A stretch of 64,000 nt of DNA from Collinsella sp. BG-O-102 (GTDB taxonomy: Bacteria; Actinomycetota; Coriobacteriia; Coriobacteriales; Coriobacteriaceae). Shown piece after piece: positions 42,600 to 51,507 of this stretch. Below the pieces are notes generated by a model. The model ran no database searches and was not told the DNA's origin. It saw only the letters and a program-made list of their open reading frames with translations. The stretch covers positions 62,001-126,000 of the forward strand of contig NZ_JAMOKO010000006.1 of NCBI RefSeq assembly GCF_023656745.1. The letters are read 5' to 3'. The position numbers were made by a program, and so were the translations under genes. Numbering within the stretch: position 1 is the first letter of the stretch; every line of letters begins with the position of its first letter.

Positions 42600-43817
42600 T
42601 CAGCGGTCGTTGTCCTTCAGCAGGCGCCATAAAGTCGTGCGGCTTATACCGAGCACCTCTGCCGCACGTGTCCTGTTGCCGTGAAGGTGCTGCAGGACCA
42701 ACCGTGCGACATCGCGCTCGGTATCGGCCAGGGGACGCAAGATGTACAAATCGCTTTCGAGCGCCGGGGCGCCAAAGGTCGCGGTCTTGATAACGTCCTC
42801 CTGGGCAAGCACCTCTTTCGCCACGGCACGCTCCACCGTACCCGCCCCCACTAATATATAGAGTCGTTCAGAGACTTCACGCAGCTGCAGGTAATTGCGG
42901 GGCCAACGGTACGCATCGAGCGTCTCTGCCGCGGCGGCGGACAACATGGGGGCACCCGTCTTAAACATATCTGCCAGATACCCCAGATAGCGCGCAACCT
43001 TTTCCGACGCGCCGCCCTGCTCGGCAATCGCCGGCGCCACACTCACTGCACAGGCCAGACGCTCGGTTACAAAAGCAGCCTGATCGCTTTCGCCGCCGCC
43101 CGGCATATCGTTTGCCGTCAACACCACATGGCAACGAGTTGCGAGCACCGTGTCGATCATTGCGGACACGAGCTCGCGCAGACGTTGGGGGCCAACAGCA
43201 TGCCAGCCGCCCATGCAAAGTGTCAGCCCCGTTTGGAATAGCGGCGATTCGGAACTTTTGAGCAGATGGCGCCAGCCGCGATCCGTAAGCTCATCGAGCG
43301 CAACGGACACAAAGGGCTGATCGGCATAGGGTCCATCCAGGTACAGGCGTTTTGCAATCTGATCCTGCCCCGCGCCCAGCTCGCCCTCGAGCATAAGGGG
43401 CACCCCACGCGCATAGCTCCCACGTACGGGGGCAGCGACCGCCGCCGCATCTTCGACGATGCCGTACGTGCTCGACGCGTAGCGAGCCTCGACTTCGTCG
43501 GCATTGAGCCACTCGATGCCCGCATGCGTCGCAGCGGCGCGCACCTCATGCGCCACGACCACCCAAAGCGCTCCGCGCTCCTTGGCCGTCGGGCGCACCG
43601 TCAAGCTCAACCGCACGCCCTCGTGGCCCATCACCAGGCGCGCCCCATCGCCCACGCGAGCGAGACGCTCGGAAACAAAAGCGGCGATATCCTGCTCGAG
43701 TGCCGCGTCACTCATAGTCGAGATCACAACGCCACCGCGCTCGTCGACTGCCAGCGCCGATACTCCGGCTGCGGACAATGCCTCAATCAGAATCTGCAGC
43801 TTGGCATCGCTATCCAT
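42600..43817 (-). CDS. Degenerate NtrC/PrpR-like regulator with Fis-type HTH
   Basis: The 405-residue protein keeps the order of a sigma-54 activator. Residues 1-105 form a sensory region, and a central AAA-like domain (about 115-330) follows. A C-terminal Fis-type helix-turn-helix has LQHLHGNRTRAAEVLGISRTTLWRLLK (about 377-403). The P-loop is GELGAGQDQIAKR, where Gln-Asp replace the Lys-Glu of GETGTGKE, and no GAFTGA loop is visible, so it should neither hydrolyse ATP nor engage sigma-54. It may act as an ordinary DNA-binding sensor. ATG 43817 follows AGGGGC. It is in line with the YeiH gene. Confidence 0.7.
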   Translation of the reverse strand: MDSDAKLQILIEALSAAGVSALAVDERGGVVISTMSDAALEQDIAAFVSERLARVGDGARLVMGHEGVRLSLTVRPTAKERGALWVVVAHEVRAAATHAGIEWLNADEVEARYASSTYGIVEDAAAVAAPVRGSYARGVPLMLEGELGAGQDQIAKRLYLDGPYADQPFVSVALDELTDRGWRHLLKSSESPLFQTGLTLCMGGWHAVGPQRLRELVSAMIDTVLATRCHVVLTANDMPGGGESDQAAFVTERLACAVSVAPAIAEQGGASEKVARYLGYLADMFKTGAPMLSAAAAETLDAYRWPRNYLQLREVSERLYILVGAGTVERAVAKEVLAQEDVIKTATFGAPALESDLYILRPLADTERDVARLVLQHLHGNRTRAAEVLGISRTTLWRLLKDNDR

Positions 43818-43966
43818 GATTTGCCCCTGTCCGCGGCGACGTGCAACCGCCGACGGTCGCACGACCGAATGTTTCAAAATTGAACGATATTACTCACCAA
43901 ACACTATAGGGCAAAAGTCGCCGTCCTGCGAGTATATGAATTGCCCCGCATCGCCATCCTGGCGGG

Positions 43967-44031
43967 GCGATAAGAGCTCTTCGGGACCTATCAACCTGCG
44001 GACAAGCCATACCCGCAAGAGCTCCTATCGC
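43967..44031. repeat. Imperfect inverted repeat element E5
   Basis: Arms at 43967-43985 and 44012-44031 pair with few mismatches around GAGCTCTT. A smaller hairpin (GCCCCGC / GCGGGGC, 43943-43968) precedes it. It lies downstream of the YeiH-type exporter gene, between it and the degenerate regulator. Confidence 0.55.
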
Positions 44032-44083
44032 TCCACCGCAGGTATGCGCTCGCCAGCACGCAACACGCAAATCAGCTACTTCT

Positions 44084-45118
44084 CTACCAGATTCCCAGCA
44101 CGTGCTGCATTCCCAAACTCATGCATGCAATGCCAATCCAGCAGCAAAAGCCCAACGCGATGGGTTTGCCGCCCTTTTTGACCAGCTCGACGATATCGGT
44201 ATTAAAGCCAATAGCCGCCATGGCCATCACGATAAAGAACTTCGACAGCTCCTTGATGGGCGCCGTAATGGACGCAGGAAGCTGAAGCACCGTGGTGATC
44301 ACGCTCGCCAGCACAAAGAACAACACAAACATGGGAAACGCACGTTTAAGCGAGAACGTGCTTTTGGCGTCGCCGCCGGCCTTGCGCGCCAGATGCATCT
44401 GCCAGCATGCGAGAGCCAATGTAATGGGAATAATGGCCAGCGTCCTGGTGAGCTTAACCACTGTGGCGCTTTCGAGCACATTGGCGCCGGGATGCATGCT
44501 ATCCCAGGCGCTCGCCGCAGCCGTTACCGACGAGGTGTCGTTGATGGCGGTGCCGGCAAACAGGCCAAAGCCCTCGTTGGTCAGCCCGAGCATGCCGCCG
44601 AGCGTCGGAAACACGAGCGCCGCGATAACGTTAAACAGGAAGATGACCGAAATGGCTTGGGCAATCTCGCGATCGTCGGCATCGATGACGGGCGCGGTCG
44701 CAGCGATGGCCGAACCGCCGCAAATCGACGAGCCCACACCCACAAGCGTCGCAATCTTGCCCGGCACGTTCATAACGCGGCAGAGCACGACGGCGATGAC
44801 AAGCGAGGTCGAGATCGTCGCCACGATAATCGGCAGCGACTGGGCGCCCTTGGACAGAATCTGGGAGAGGTTCATGCCAAAGCCAAGCAGGATAACCGCG
44901 TACTGCAAGACTTTTTTAGACGTATAGGTGACACCGGCGGCGAGCTGTTCGCGACGATTCTTGGGAAAGACGAGCGCCAGGACCATGCCAAAGAGAATGG
45001 CAAATACCGGACCGCCGACCACCTCAATTTGTTTGCCGAGCAACGTCGCGGGAATGGCGATGATCAGGCAGAACAAGACGCCTTTCCAGCGCTCGCGTAC
45101 GATATTCGCCAGTTGCAT
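44084..45118 (-). CDS. YeiH/UPF0324-family putative exporter
   Basis: The 344-residue membrane protein has about ten helices and family segments VLQYAVILLGFGMNLSQI, GVGSSICGGSAIAATAPVI and GLFAGTAINDTSSVTAAA. UPF0324 proteins have been proposed to export sulfite or related anions; this is not firmly established. It is divergent from a GntR regulator across a 163-bp shared region, which suggests control by that regulator. Confidence 0.88.
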   Translation of the reverse strand: MQLANIVRERWKGVLFCLIIAIPATLLGKQIEVVGGPVFAILFGMVLALVFPKNRREQLAAGVTYTSKKVLQYAVILLGFGMNLSQILSKGAQSLPIIVATISTSLVIAVVLCRVMNVPGKIATLVGVGSSICGGSAIAATAPVIDADDREIAQAISVIFLFNVIAALVFPTLGGMLGLTNEGFGLFAGTAINDTSSVTAAASAWDSMHPGANVLESATVVKLTRTLAIIPITLALACWQMHLARKAGGDAKSTFSLKRAFPMFVLFFVLASVITTVLQLPASITAPIKELSKFFIVMAMAAIGFNTDIVELVKKGGKPIALGFCCWIGIACMSLGMQHVLGIW

Positions 45119-45281
45119 ATGAGATTCCTTCTTTCTATTTCACGTTTGCGACGGCTTATGATACGGCAATGTTGAGCACAGCCCTGCGCAAATACAGACT
45201 AAGATGCCGCAATAGTTCTCGGGCAACAGCCGAATTACCCACCGCGGAGAGCTGGTTCGCGGCATAATTAACAACTGACAT

Positions 45282-46013
45282 ATGAGTTTGATAGAACAGT
45301 TGCGAGGCGCTATGGAAGAATCGATGCACGTCGGCGAGCAGGAAACGAGCCTACAGGACCAGTCCTACCACACCATTCGACGCAAAATCGTCTACCTGGA
45401 CTACAAGCCGGGCGAAAAGCTGGGCGTCAAGCAACTTTGCGACGACCTGGATATGGGGCGCACTCCTGTGCGCGAAGCACTGGTGCGCCTGGCGCAAGAG
45501 GGCCTGGTGCGCACCGTGCCCCAAAGCGGTACCTATGTCTCGCCCATCAACCTCACCCTTGCCGAGAGTGCCTGCTACATTCGTGAGCACTTGGAAAAGC
45601 AGGTGATTGTGGAGTGCTGCGCCCGTGCCACCTCGGCAGGTATCGAGCAACTCGACCGGGCCATCGCGCTGCAGGAAAAGGCCATGACCGAAGAGGATCG
45701 CATCGGATTCTTTTTAAGCGACAACCTCATGCACCGTATGATCTTTAGCATCGCATGTCGCAGCACCGTGTGGTCGTGGCTCGAAGAGACCAATGCCGAC
45801 CTGGAGCGCTTCCGCTGGTTGCGCGCCGCCACGCAGGTTCTCGACAATCAGGACATCGTGAACGAGCACAAGCAAATCCGCCGCGCCATCGCCGGTCGCG
45901 ATCCTATCGAGGCGAGCTTTTTGGTCAGCAAGCACCTGCATATGATGTTTCGCAACCAGACCGAGGTCCTGGACCAGTTCCCCGAGTACTTCGAGACCAG
46001 CAAGCTCCGCTAA
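45282..46013 (+). CDS. GntR-family (FadR-like) regulator
   Basis: The 243-residue protein has a GntR winged helix (YHTIRRKIVYLDYKPGEKLGVKQLCDDLDMGRTPVREALVRLAQEGLVRTVPQSGTYV, about 27-87). A helical FCD ligand domain with metal-type residues in NLMHRMIF and VNEHKQIRRAI follows. ATG 45282 is 13 bp from a CATAAT box, so that start would be nearly leaderless; ATG 45312 behind GCGAGG is the alternative. It is divergent from the YeiH-type exporter, which it probably regulates. Confidence 0.85.
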   Translation: MSLIEQLRGAMEESMHVGEQETSLQDQSYHTIRRKIVYLDYKPGEKLGVKQLCDDLDMGRTPVREALVRLAQEGLVRTVPQSGTYVSPINLTLAESACYIREHLEKQVIVECCARATSAGIEQLDRAIALQEKAMTEEDRIGFFLSDNLMHRMIFSIACRSTVWSWLEETNADLERFRWLRAATQVLDNQDIVNEHKQIRRAIAGRDPIEASFLVSKHLHMMFRNQTEVLDQFPEYFETSKLR

Positions 46014-46058
46014 CCTGCCAAATAGGGACAGGTTTATTTTGGCAGGTTTTATCTGGGC
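46012..46058 (+). repeat. Dispersed hairpin, CTGCCAAAA type (copy 3)
   Basis: Arms AACCTGCCAAATA (46012-46024) and TATTTTGGCAGGTT (46035-46048) enclose GGGACAGGT, followed by the conserved tail TTATCTGGG. The left arm overlaps the GntR stop codon. Other copies are at 48190, 51387 and 51862. Confidence 0.85.
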
Positions 46059-46070
46059 AAATGCAACAAA

Positions 46071-46099
46071 GCCCGGCTCCGCCTGATGTGGAGCCGGGC
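46071..46099. terminator. Terminator between gntR and glmS
   Basis: Perfect arms GCCCGGCTCC and GGAGCCGGGC with a 9-nt loop lie 27 bp beyond the glmS stop; GCTTTGTT follows on the minus strand. Confidence 0.75.
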
Positions 46100-46125
46100 C
46101 TTGGTCGCTAGAACGACAGAACCAA

Positions 46126-47973
46126 CTACTCTACCGTGACGCTCTTGGCGAGGTTGCGGGGCTGGTCAACATCGCAACCGCGCAGGATGGCTACCTCACG
46201 AGCAAGCAACTGCAGCGGGACGCTCGCCGTGATGGGGCTGAACACGTCGCGGACGGCCGGCACGCGAATAATGCAGTCAGCGATCTTGTTGATTTCCTCG
46301 TCGCCCTCGGTGGCAACTACGATGACCTTGGCACCGCGCGCCTTGCACTCCATAAGGTTCGACACGGTCTTGTCGTAGGTGGCACTCTTGGTGGCCACAG
46401 CGATGACAGGGAAGCCCAGGTCGATCAGGGCAATGGGGCCGTGCTTCATCTCACCGGCGGCATAGGCCTCGGCGTGCAGGTAGCTGACCTCTTTGAGCTT
46501 GAGCGCGCCCTCGTAGGAAATAGCGGCACCCATGCCGCGACCCACAAACAGTGCGGACTGCGCGTCCTTGCACAGCAGGGCGGCCTCATGAACGGCCTCG
46601 GTTTGGGTATCCAAAATCCACTGGATCTGCTCGGCCGTATCGGAAAGCTCGCGGAACAGCATACGCGCCTGCTTGGTGGTCAGGCGGTACTTGACCTGCG
46701 CCAACAGCAAAGCCAAAAGCGTGAGGCTCACGACCTGACCGATGAAGCTCTTGGTCGAGGCAACTGCGATCTCCTTGTTGGCCTTGGTGTAGATGACGCC
46801 GTCGCTCTCACGCGCCACCGGGCTGCCCACCACGTTGGTGATGCCGAAGACCTTGGCACCCTTGATGCGCGCGTCGCGAATGGCGGCAAGGGTATCGGCC
46901 GTCTCGCCCGACTGGGACACGGCAACGACAAGCGTCGTCGGCGTAATGATGGGATTGCGATAGCGGAACTCGCTGGCCGCCTCAACCTCGGTAGGGATGC
47001 GAGCCCAGCCCTCGATAAGGTTCTTGGCAATGAGACCGGCATGGTAGCTGGTGCCGCAAGCGATCACGTAGACGCGGTCGATATCGTTGAGCTCCTCGAG
47101 CGAAAGGCCCAGTTCATCGATATCGAGCTCACCGGCGGGGGTCATGCGGCCCACCAGGGTATCGCGCACGACGCGCGGCTGCTCATGGATCTCCTTGAGC
47201 ATAAAGTCGGGGTAGCCACCCTTTTCGGCCATGTCCAGATCCCAGTCGATATGGGTAACCTTGGGCTCAATCACATTGCCGGCCTCGTCGGTATACTCGA
47301 CGCCTGCGGGCGTGAGCTTGGCAAACTGGCCGTCCTCGAGCACCACGACGTCGCGGGTTGCGTCGATGAGCGCGATGACATCGGAAGCAACATAGGAGCC
47401 GGTTTCGCCCACGCCGACTACGATCGGGGAATCCTTGCGGGCCACGGCGATCACGCCAGGCTCATCGGCGGAAACGGCGGCCAAACCATAGGCGCCCACC
47501 ACGTGGGTGCAGGCCTCGCGCACGGAGGCCATCAGGTCGTGCGTCTCGGCATAGGCCTCTTCGATCAGATGCGCGAAGACCTCGGTATCGGTCTCGCTCT
47601 TAAAGTGGTGGCCTCGACCCTCCAACTCTTCGCGCAGCTCGGCGAAGTTCTCGATGATGCCGTTGTGGACGATGGCGATACGACCGTCGCAGCTGGTGTG
47701 GGGGTGAGCGTTAACGACGGAGGGCTTGCCGTGGGTGGCCCAACGGGTGTGGCCGATACCGCAGGTAGCGTCGCTGTCGATGTTGGAAAGCTCGCTCTCC
47801 AAGCCCGCGACCTTGCCCACGCGGCGGATGACGTCGAGGTGCACCGCGGCGTCCTCGCCCACCTCGAGCGCGACGCCCGAGGAGTCATAGCCGCGATACT
47901 CCATACGCTTGAGGCCCGTGACCAGGATGTTCTTTGCAATATCAGAGCCGGTGTAGCCGACGATTCCGCACAT
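46126..47973 (-). CDS. glmS: Glutamine-fructose-6-phosphate aminotransferase (isomerizing)
   Basis: The 615-residue enzyme makes glucosamine-6-phosphate for peptidoglycan. The N-terminal glutaminase begins MCGIVGYTG (Cys nucleophile directly after Met) with HTRWATHGKPS and HNGIIENF. Two SIS domains follow (about 290-420 and 460-600; CGTSYHAG, SQSGETADTLAA). It ends DQPRNLAKSVTVE, the canonical C-terminus. No glmS ribozyme-like leader was recognised in the 312-bp upstream gap, which instead contains two dispersed hairpins. Confidence 0.97.
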   Translation of the reverse strand: MCGIVGYTGSDIAKNILVTGLKRMEYRGYDSSGVALEVGEDAAVHLDVIRRVGKVAGLESELSNIDSDATCGIGHTRWATHGKPSVVNAHPHTSCDGRIAIVHNGIIENFAELREELEGRGHHFKSETDTEVFAHLIEEAYAETHDLMASVREACTHVVGAYGLAAVSADEPGVIAVARKDSPIVVGVGETGSYVASDVIALIDATRDVVVLEDGQFAKLTPAGVEYTDEAGNVIEPKVTHIDWDLDMAEKGGYPDFMLKEIHEQPRVVRDTLVGRMTPAGELDIDELGLSLEELNDIDRVYVIACGTSYHAGLIAKNLIEGWARIPTEVEAASEFRYRNPIITPTTLVVAVSQSGETADTLAAIRDARIKGAKVFGITNVVGSPVARESDGVIYTKANKEIAVASTKSFIGQVVSLTLLALLLAQVKYRLTTKQARMLFRELSDTAEQIQWILDTQTEAVHEAALLCKDAQSALFVGRGMGAAISYEGALKLKEVSYLHAEAYAAGEMKHGPIALIDLGFPVIAVATKSATYDKTVSNLMECKARGAKVIVVATEGDEEINKIADCIIRVPAVRDVFSPITASVPLQLLAREVAILRGCDVDQPRNLAKSVTVE

Positions 47974-48135
47974 AAGATAAATCCCTTCGTTCGCGTGACT
48001 GCAAGACGTCCACGCACAAAGGGCGCTGAGACGTACAACGTTCGAGTATTGTACTCACGCAAACGCAAGCTGATATACCAGAAGTGGTATCTCAACTTAG
48101 ATACCACTCGATGCACACACGTCCAGCCGGTCCAA

Positions 48136-48170
48136 ACCACCACAAAGGTACCTGCCCCCTTCGTGGTGGT
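48136..48170. repeat. Dispersed hairpin, ACCACCACAAAGG type (reverse copy of copy 1)
   Basis: Arms 48136-48148 and 48158-48170 pair with one mismatch around TACCTGCCC. Arms and loop are the reverse complement of the element at 6875-6915 with a few changes. Confidence 0.75.
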
Positions 48171-48189
48171 CGCGCTGGCAACAGCGTTT

Positions 48190-48238
48190 CCCCAGATAAA
48201 ACCTGCCAAAATAAACCTGTCCCTTTTTGGAAGGTTTG
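48190..48238 (-). repeat. Dispersed hairpin, CTGCCAAAA type (reverse copy)
   Basis: CCCCAGATAAAACCTGCC (48190 onward) followed by AAAATAAACCTGTCCC is the reverse complement of the copies at 46012 and 51862; the distal arm is partly eroded. It lies 48 bp upstream of the LacI start, so it is in that gene's promoter region. Confidence 0.8.
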
Positions 48239-48285
48239 GAATGCTACAATCTGGCTTGTACTTGAAACGCATCAAAGGGGCCGCT

Positions 48286-49395
48286 ATGGCAAAGGTTAAA
48301 ATCAGCGACGTCGCGCGCGAAGCCGGGGTTTCGTTGGGCACGGTTTCCAACGCGCTCAACCATCCCGAAAAGCTGCGCCCCGAGACCCTCAAGCTCATCA
48401 ACGAGACCATCAGTCGCCTTGGCTACCTGCCCAACCAAAGCGCTCGTCAGCTCGCGGGCGGCGCCACCAAGTCCTTTGGCCTGGTGCTCCCCCGTCTCGA
48501 TCACGGCTTTTCGCTCCAAATCGCCAGCGGCGCCCACAACGAGGCCCGCAAGCACGGCTACGACTTGCTCATCGCCAACGCCGATAACGACGATATTCTC
48601 GAGGACCATTACCTGCGCTACTTTATGGGCACCCAGATGTCCGGCGTCATGGTTCAGCCCATGGCATCCCCCGACTGGCACCCCGCCATGACCAAGATGC
48701 CCGTGCCGATCGTCCATCTGGACATCCATTGCTCCGAGCCCGGCTACTACGTAGCGGCCGACAACGAGGCCCAGGGTCGCATCATTGCCGAACTTGCTAT
48801 CGCCCGCGGCGCGCACCATATTGTCGTCGTCGGCCGAGCAGTATTTATGCAACTCACCCTGCGCGTCCTTGGCATTCATAAGGCGCTCGCCCTGCACCCC
48901 GATATCAAGATCGAAGTCATTGACGCCGGCGAGTGGAACACGGCGGCCGACGGCTATGGTATCGGCAACCAAATCGCCGAGCGCCCCGCGGACGAACGTC
49001 CCGATTTTGTCGTCGGCCTGACCGATGTGTTGGCCTCGGGCGTCGTTTCGGCACTGGTCGACAAGGGCATCTCTGTCCCCGGGCAAGTACGCGTGGCCGG
49101 ATGCGACGGCAACCCGCTCGCTTGGAGCGGATCGGTCCCGCTCACTACGGTAGCGCCCCCGGGCTACGAGATTGGCCGCAAGGGTGTCCAACTGCTGATG
49201 GAGCAAATCGAGAACAAGGCCCCGGCAAAGATCAAGCATATCCGTGTCGGCTCCGCAGCGCGTACCGTCACCGCAGTCGCCGCCGAGGATATCAACCGCC
49301 AAGAACTGGTACGTCCGTTCCTGCTGGAACGCGCCAGCACCCGGGCAAGCAGCCAGACCGACGCCACGGCCATCAACCTCGGCGCGTATCTATAG
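48286..49395 (+). CDS. LacI-family transcriptional regulator (1)
   Basis: The 369-residue protein has the LacI helix-turn-helix and hinge (AKVKISDVAREAGVSLGTVSNALNHPEKLRPETLKLINETISRLGYLPNQSARQL) and a periplasmic-binding-protein-like sugar domain (about 60-335). It has a C-terminal tail of about 35 residues beyond the usual LacI length. ATG 48286 follows AAAGGGG. The much longer open frame upstream is antisense to glmS and not real. Its sugar operon is not adjacent, so its target is unknown. Confidence 0.92.
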   Translation: MAKVKISDVAREAGVSLGTVSNALNHPEKLRPETLKLINETISRLGYLPNQSARQLAGGATKSFGLVLPRLDHGFSLQIASGAHNEARKHGYDLLIANADNDDILEDHYLRYFMGTQMSGVMVQPMASPDWHPAMTKMPVPIVHLDIHCSEPGYYVAADNEAQGRIIAELAIARGAHHIVVVGRAVFMQLTLRVLGIHKALALHPDIKIEVIDAGEWNTAADGYGIGNQIAERPADERPDFVVGLTDVLASGVVSALVDKGISVPGQVRVAGCDGNPLAWSGSVPLTTVAPPGYEIGRKGVQLLMEQIENKAPAKIKHIRVGSAARTVTAVAAEDINRQELVRPFLLERASTRASSQTDATAINLGAYL

Positions 49396-49428
49396 CACGC
49401 CCGCAAGTATGCTAAGTCGCCGCTCAAG

Positions 49429-49462
49429 CAAAAGAGGCCCGACCATTGCCGGACCCCTTTTG
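49429..49462. terminator. Bidirectional terminator between lacI and HAD gene
   Basis: CAAAAGAGG and CCCCTTTTG arms pair with mismatches around GCCGG-type inner bases and are flanked by A and T runs on either side. Confidence 0.6.
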
Positions 49463-49508
49463 TTTAAGCGCAAACGTAAGCAATTGCTCGTTTCAACGCC
49501 GCAATTGT

Positions 49509-50159
49509 CTAGCGCACGGCTTTGACCGCCGCCGCCAGATCGAACAGCGTATCGAGCACGGCCTCGCAGCCATCCACCACGTCCTGCGGCAGCGGCACGA
49601 TATCGGGGACGGCAAAGACATGGCAGCCGGCCGTAATGCCCGAGACGCAGCCGTTGCGCGAATCCTCGACCACGGCACATTCCTCGGGAGCAAAGCCCGC
49701 GCGCTCGCAGGCGAGCAGATACATCTCGGGGTCGGGCTTGCCGTGCACGACGTCCTCGCCACACGTTACCGTTTCAAACTTGTCAAAGAGGCCAACCATC
49801 TTAAGGTTGCGCTCGGCCGTAACGAGGCGCGACGACGTCGCTAGACCAACGTGATAGCCCGCAGCCAGCAGCTCGTCTAGGCACTCGGCGGCGCCGGCCT
49901 TAAGTTCCAGTTCGGTCTTGACCATCTCGTCGCGAATCTCCTTGTGGCGGACATAGACCGCCTCGGTGGTTTCGTGGCTGCCGTAATGCTCATCAAGGAT
50001 GTCCATGACATCGGGCAGCGTGCGGCCGATAAACTGATGGATCAGCGCTTCATCAATCGCGAGCCCCAGCTCAGCGGCGCCTGCCTTCCAGGCCTTAATC
50101 CCCAAACGCTCGGTATCGACCAGCGTTCCATCCATGTCAAAAATAACAGCCTTGATCAT
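49509..50159 (-). CDS. HAD-family phosphatase, beta-phosphoglucomutase-like
   Basis: The 216-residue protein begins MIKAVIFDMDGTLVDTE, the HAD motif I with both Asp residues. It has an alpha-helical cap domain (about 18-85), motif II LATSSR, a Lys in GKPDPEMYLLA and motif IV VVEDSRNGCVSGITAG. This matches beta-phosphoglucomutase-like phosphatases, which act on sugar phosphates. ATG 50159 follows GGGGGA. The upstream open frame to 50246 is not used. It is divergent from larE. Confidence 0.9.
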   Translation of the reverse strand: MIKAVIFDMDGTLVDTERLGIKAWKAGAAELGLAIDEALIHQFIGRTLPDVMDILDEHYGSHETTEAVYVRHKEIRDEMVKTELELKAGAAECLDELLAAGYHVGLATSSRLVTAERNLKMVGLFDKFETVTCGEDVVHGKPDPEMYLLACERAGFAPEECAVVEDSRNGCVSGITAGCHVFAVPDIVPLPQDVVDGCEAVLDTLFDLAAAVKAVR

Positions 50160-50219
50160 ATCGGTCCCCCATCGACTCTCGCTGTCGCGTTGCTGCAACT
50201 CTACCGCATTTGGCAACTT

Positions 50220-50236
50220 GTATATAACGTATATAC
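50220..50236. promoter_or_regulatory. Palindromic AT-rich site between HAD gene and larE
   Basis: GTATAT-AACGT-ATATAC is a near-perfect palindrome in the 173-bp divergent region. It may be an operator or simply overlapping -10 boxes on both strands. Confidence 0.35.
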
Positions 50237-50332
50237 CATATTGCACTTTCGTTACACAGATAGAAGTCTTATGGCAAGTAACGCATTAGGATTATAGTTT
50301 TCGATCGAGTACTCAGCGATAAGGAACGTTTC

Positions 50333-51211
50333 ATGATTTTAGACACCACGGCACCCGCAGAGGAGCTTCAAGACAAGCTATCGGCGCTCGAACAGCTGCT
50401 TTTGGCATACGGGCGCGTGGCTATCGGGTTTTCCGGCGGCGTTGACAGCAGCTTTTTGGCCGCCGTATGCGCCCGCATCATGCCTACCAATACCCTCCTC
50501 GTCCATCTCACCACGCCGCTCATCGGCACGCCCGAGCAGGCTTCGTTTGAGCAGTCCGTTGATGGACAAGCCAATGAAGGGGCGCATTTTAAGCTCCCCG
50601 TGCTCAATCTTTCGGTCGATCAGTTGCAGCTCCCCCAAGTAGCCTGCAACGATGCCAATCGCTGCTACCACTGCAAGCACGCTGGCTTTACCGCCATCGT
50701 CAACCACGCCAAGTCGCTCGGCTTTCCCACCGTCATCGATGGCAGCAATGCAAGCGATCGCGGTGACTACCGCCCCGGCATGCGTGCGGCAGAAGAGCTC
50801 GGCGTACGCTCACCCCTTATGGAGGTCGGCTTTACCAAGGACGAAGAGCGCGAGCTGCTGCGCGCATGGGGTTATCCCGTTTGGAACCTGCCGGCGGGAG
50901 CATGTCTTGCCACGCGCGTCCCCACGGGCGAGGAGCTTACGCGCGAGAAGGTCTCCCTGATTCGCGCCTGCGAGGATTACCTGCACGATCTTGATCTGGC
51001 ACAGGTACGCGCGCGCCTGGTCGGCGGCTGCATGCATATCGAGGCCGCACCCGCAGATGTCGCCAAGATTGCCACCCTCGGCGGTGCCGCCGTCGACGAC
51101 AAGGGCAAGACCCCGCTGCCCGCCGTTATCAAGTCCGCGCTGCGCGAACTGGGCTGCGACCATATCTCCCCCGAGGTCACCCCCTACATTCACGGCAACA
51201 TGAATCTTTAA
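50333..51211 (+). CDS. larE: LarE-family ATP-dependent sacrificial sulfur transferase
   Basis: The 292-residue protein has the PP-loop SGGVDSSFLAAV near residue 37, CYHCKHAGF, and PAGACLATRVPTGEEL, in which the Cys corresponds to the sulfur-donating Cys of LarE. LarE donates its own sulfur during synthesis of the nickel-pincer cofactor of lactate racemase. Neither larA, larB nor larC is in the window, so it may serve remote genes or another sulfur-insertion reaction. RBS AAGGAA precedes the ATG and a strong terminator follows. Confidence 0.88.
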   Translation: MILDTTAPAEELQDKLSALEQLLLAYGRVAIGFSGGVDSSFLAAVCARIMPTNTLLVHLTTPLIGTPEQASFEQSVDGQANEGAHFKLPVLNLSVDQLQLPQVACNDANRCYHCKHAGFTAIVNHAKSLGFPTVIDGSNASDRGDYRPGMRAAEELGVRSPLMEVGFTKDEERELLRAWGYPVWNLPAGACLATRVPTGEELTREKVSLIRACEDYLHDLDLAQVRARLVGGCMHIEAAPADVAKIATLGGAAVDDKGKTPLPAVIKSALRELGCDHISPEVTPYIHGNMNL

Positions 51212-51238
51212 GTTACGCCGTTTTACAAACGGCGTAAC
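51212..51238 (+). terminator. Terminator of larE
   Basis: Perfect 12-bp arms GTTACGCCGTTT and AAACGGCGTAAC with a 3-nt loop start directly after the stop codon. Confidence 0.8.
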
Positions 51239-51386
51239 CGCTCGGCGCTGCGCAGGCCCCGGGCACGGCAATCTGACGCTCAACTTCACGGGCGCGACCA
51301 AAAGGTCAGCGCCCGCTTGTTTCACGTCACCTTACCGCACCCGGAGCCCGCTCGCTCGCATATGCTCAACCTGCACTGCGTTAACT

Positions 51387-51435
51387 GACCTGCCAAAAAG
51401 GAACAGGTTTATTTTGGCAGGTTTTATCTGGGGAA
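51387..51435 (+). repeat. Dispersed hairpin, CTGCCAAAA type (copy 5)
   Basis: GACCTGCCAAAAAGGAACAG followed by GTTTATTTTGGCAGGTTTTA and TCTGGGG matches the 46012 and 51862 copies. The gap 51212-51993 holds this element, a gene remnant, a long palindrome cluster and another copy of the same hairpin, and no intact gene. Confidence 0.85.
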
Positions 51436-51507
51436 ATATCGCGAGGCAGTCGCTCCCCTAGCACCCATCAAACTTCGAGAGACGATAGAGGGGCAATTCG
51501 GCTGCAT

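Larger units (their letters stand above)
47974..48285. other. Intergenic region between glmS and the LacI gene
   Basis: This 312-bp divergent region holds the glmS and LacI promoters and two dispersed hairpins (48136-48170 and 48190-48238). No RNA gene or ORF with support was found. Confidence 0.6.

Noticed and set aside
46441-48285. 984-codon plus-strand frame running through glmS into the LacI gene
   Set aside because: The first 1.8 kb is antisense to an unmistakable glmS; only the part from 48286 is a real LacI gene with its own RBS.
47974-48285. glmS ribozyme in the glmS leader
   Set aside because: None of the conserved ribozyme core could be found and the region is mostly dispersed repeats; the ribozyme is typical of Firmicutes.
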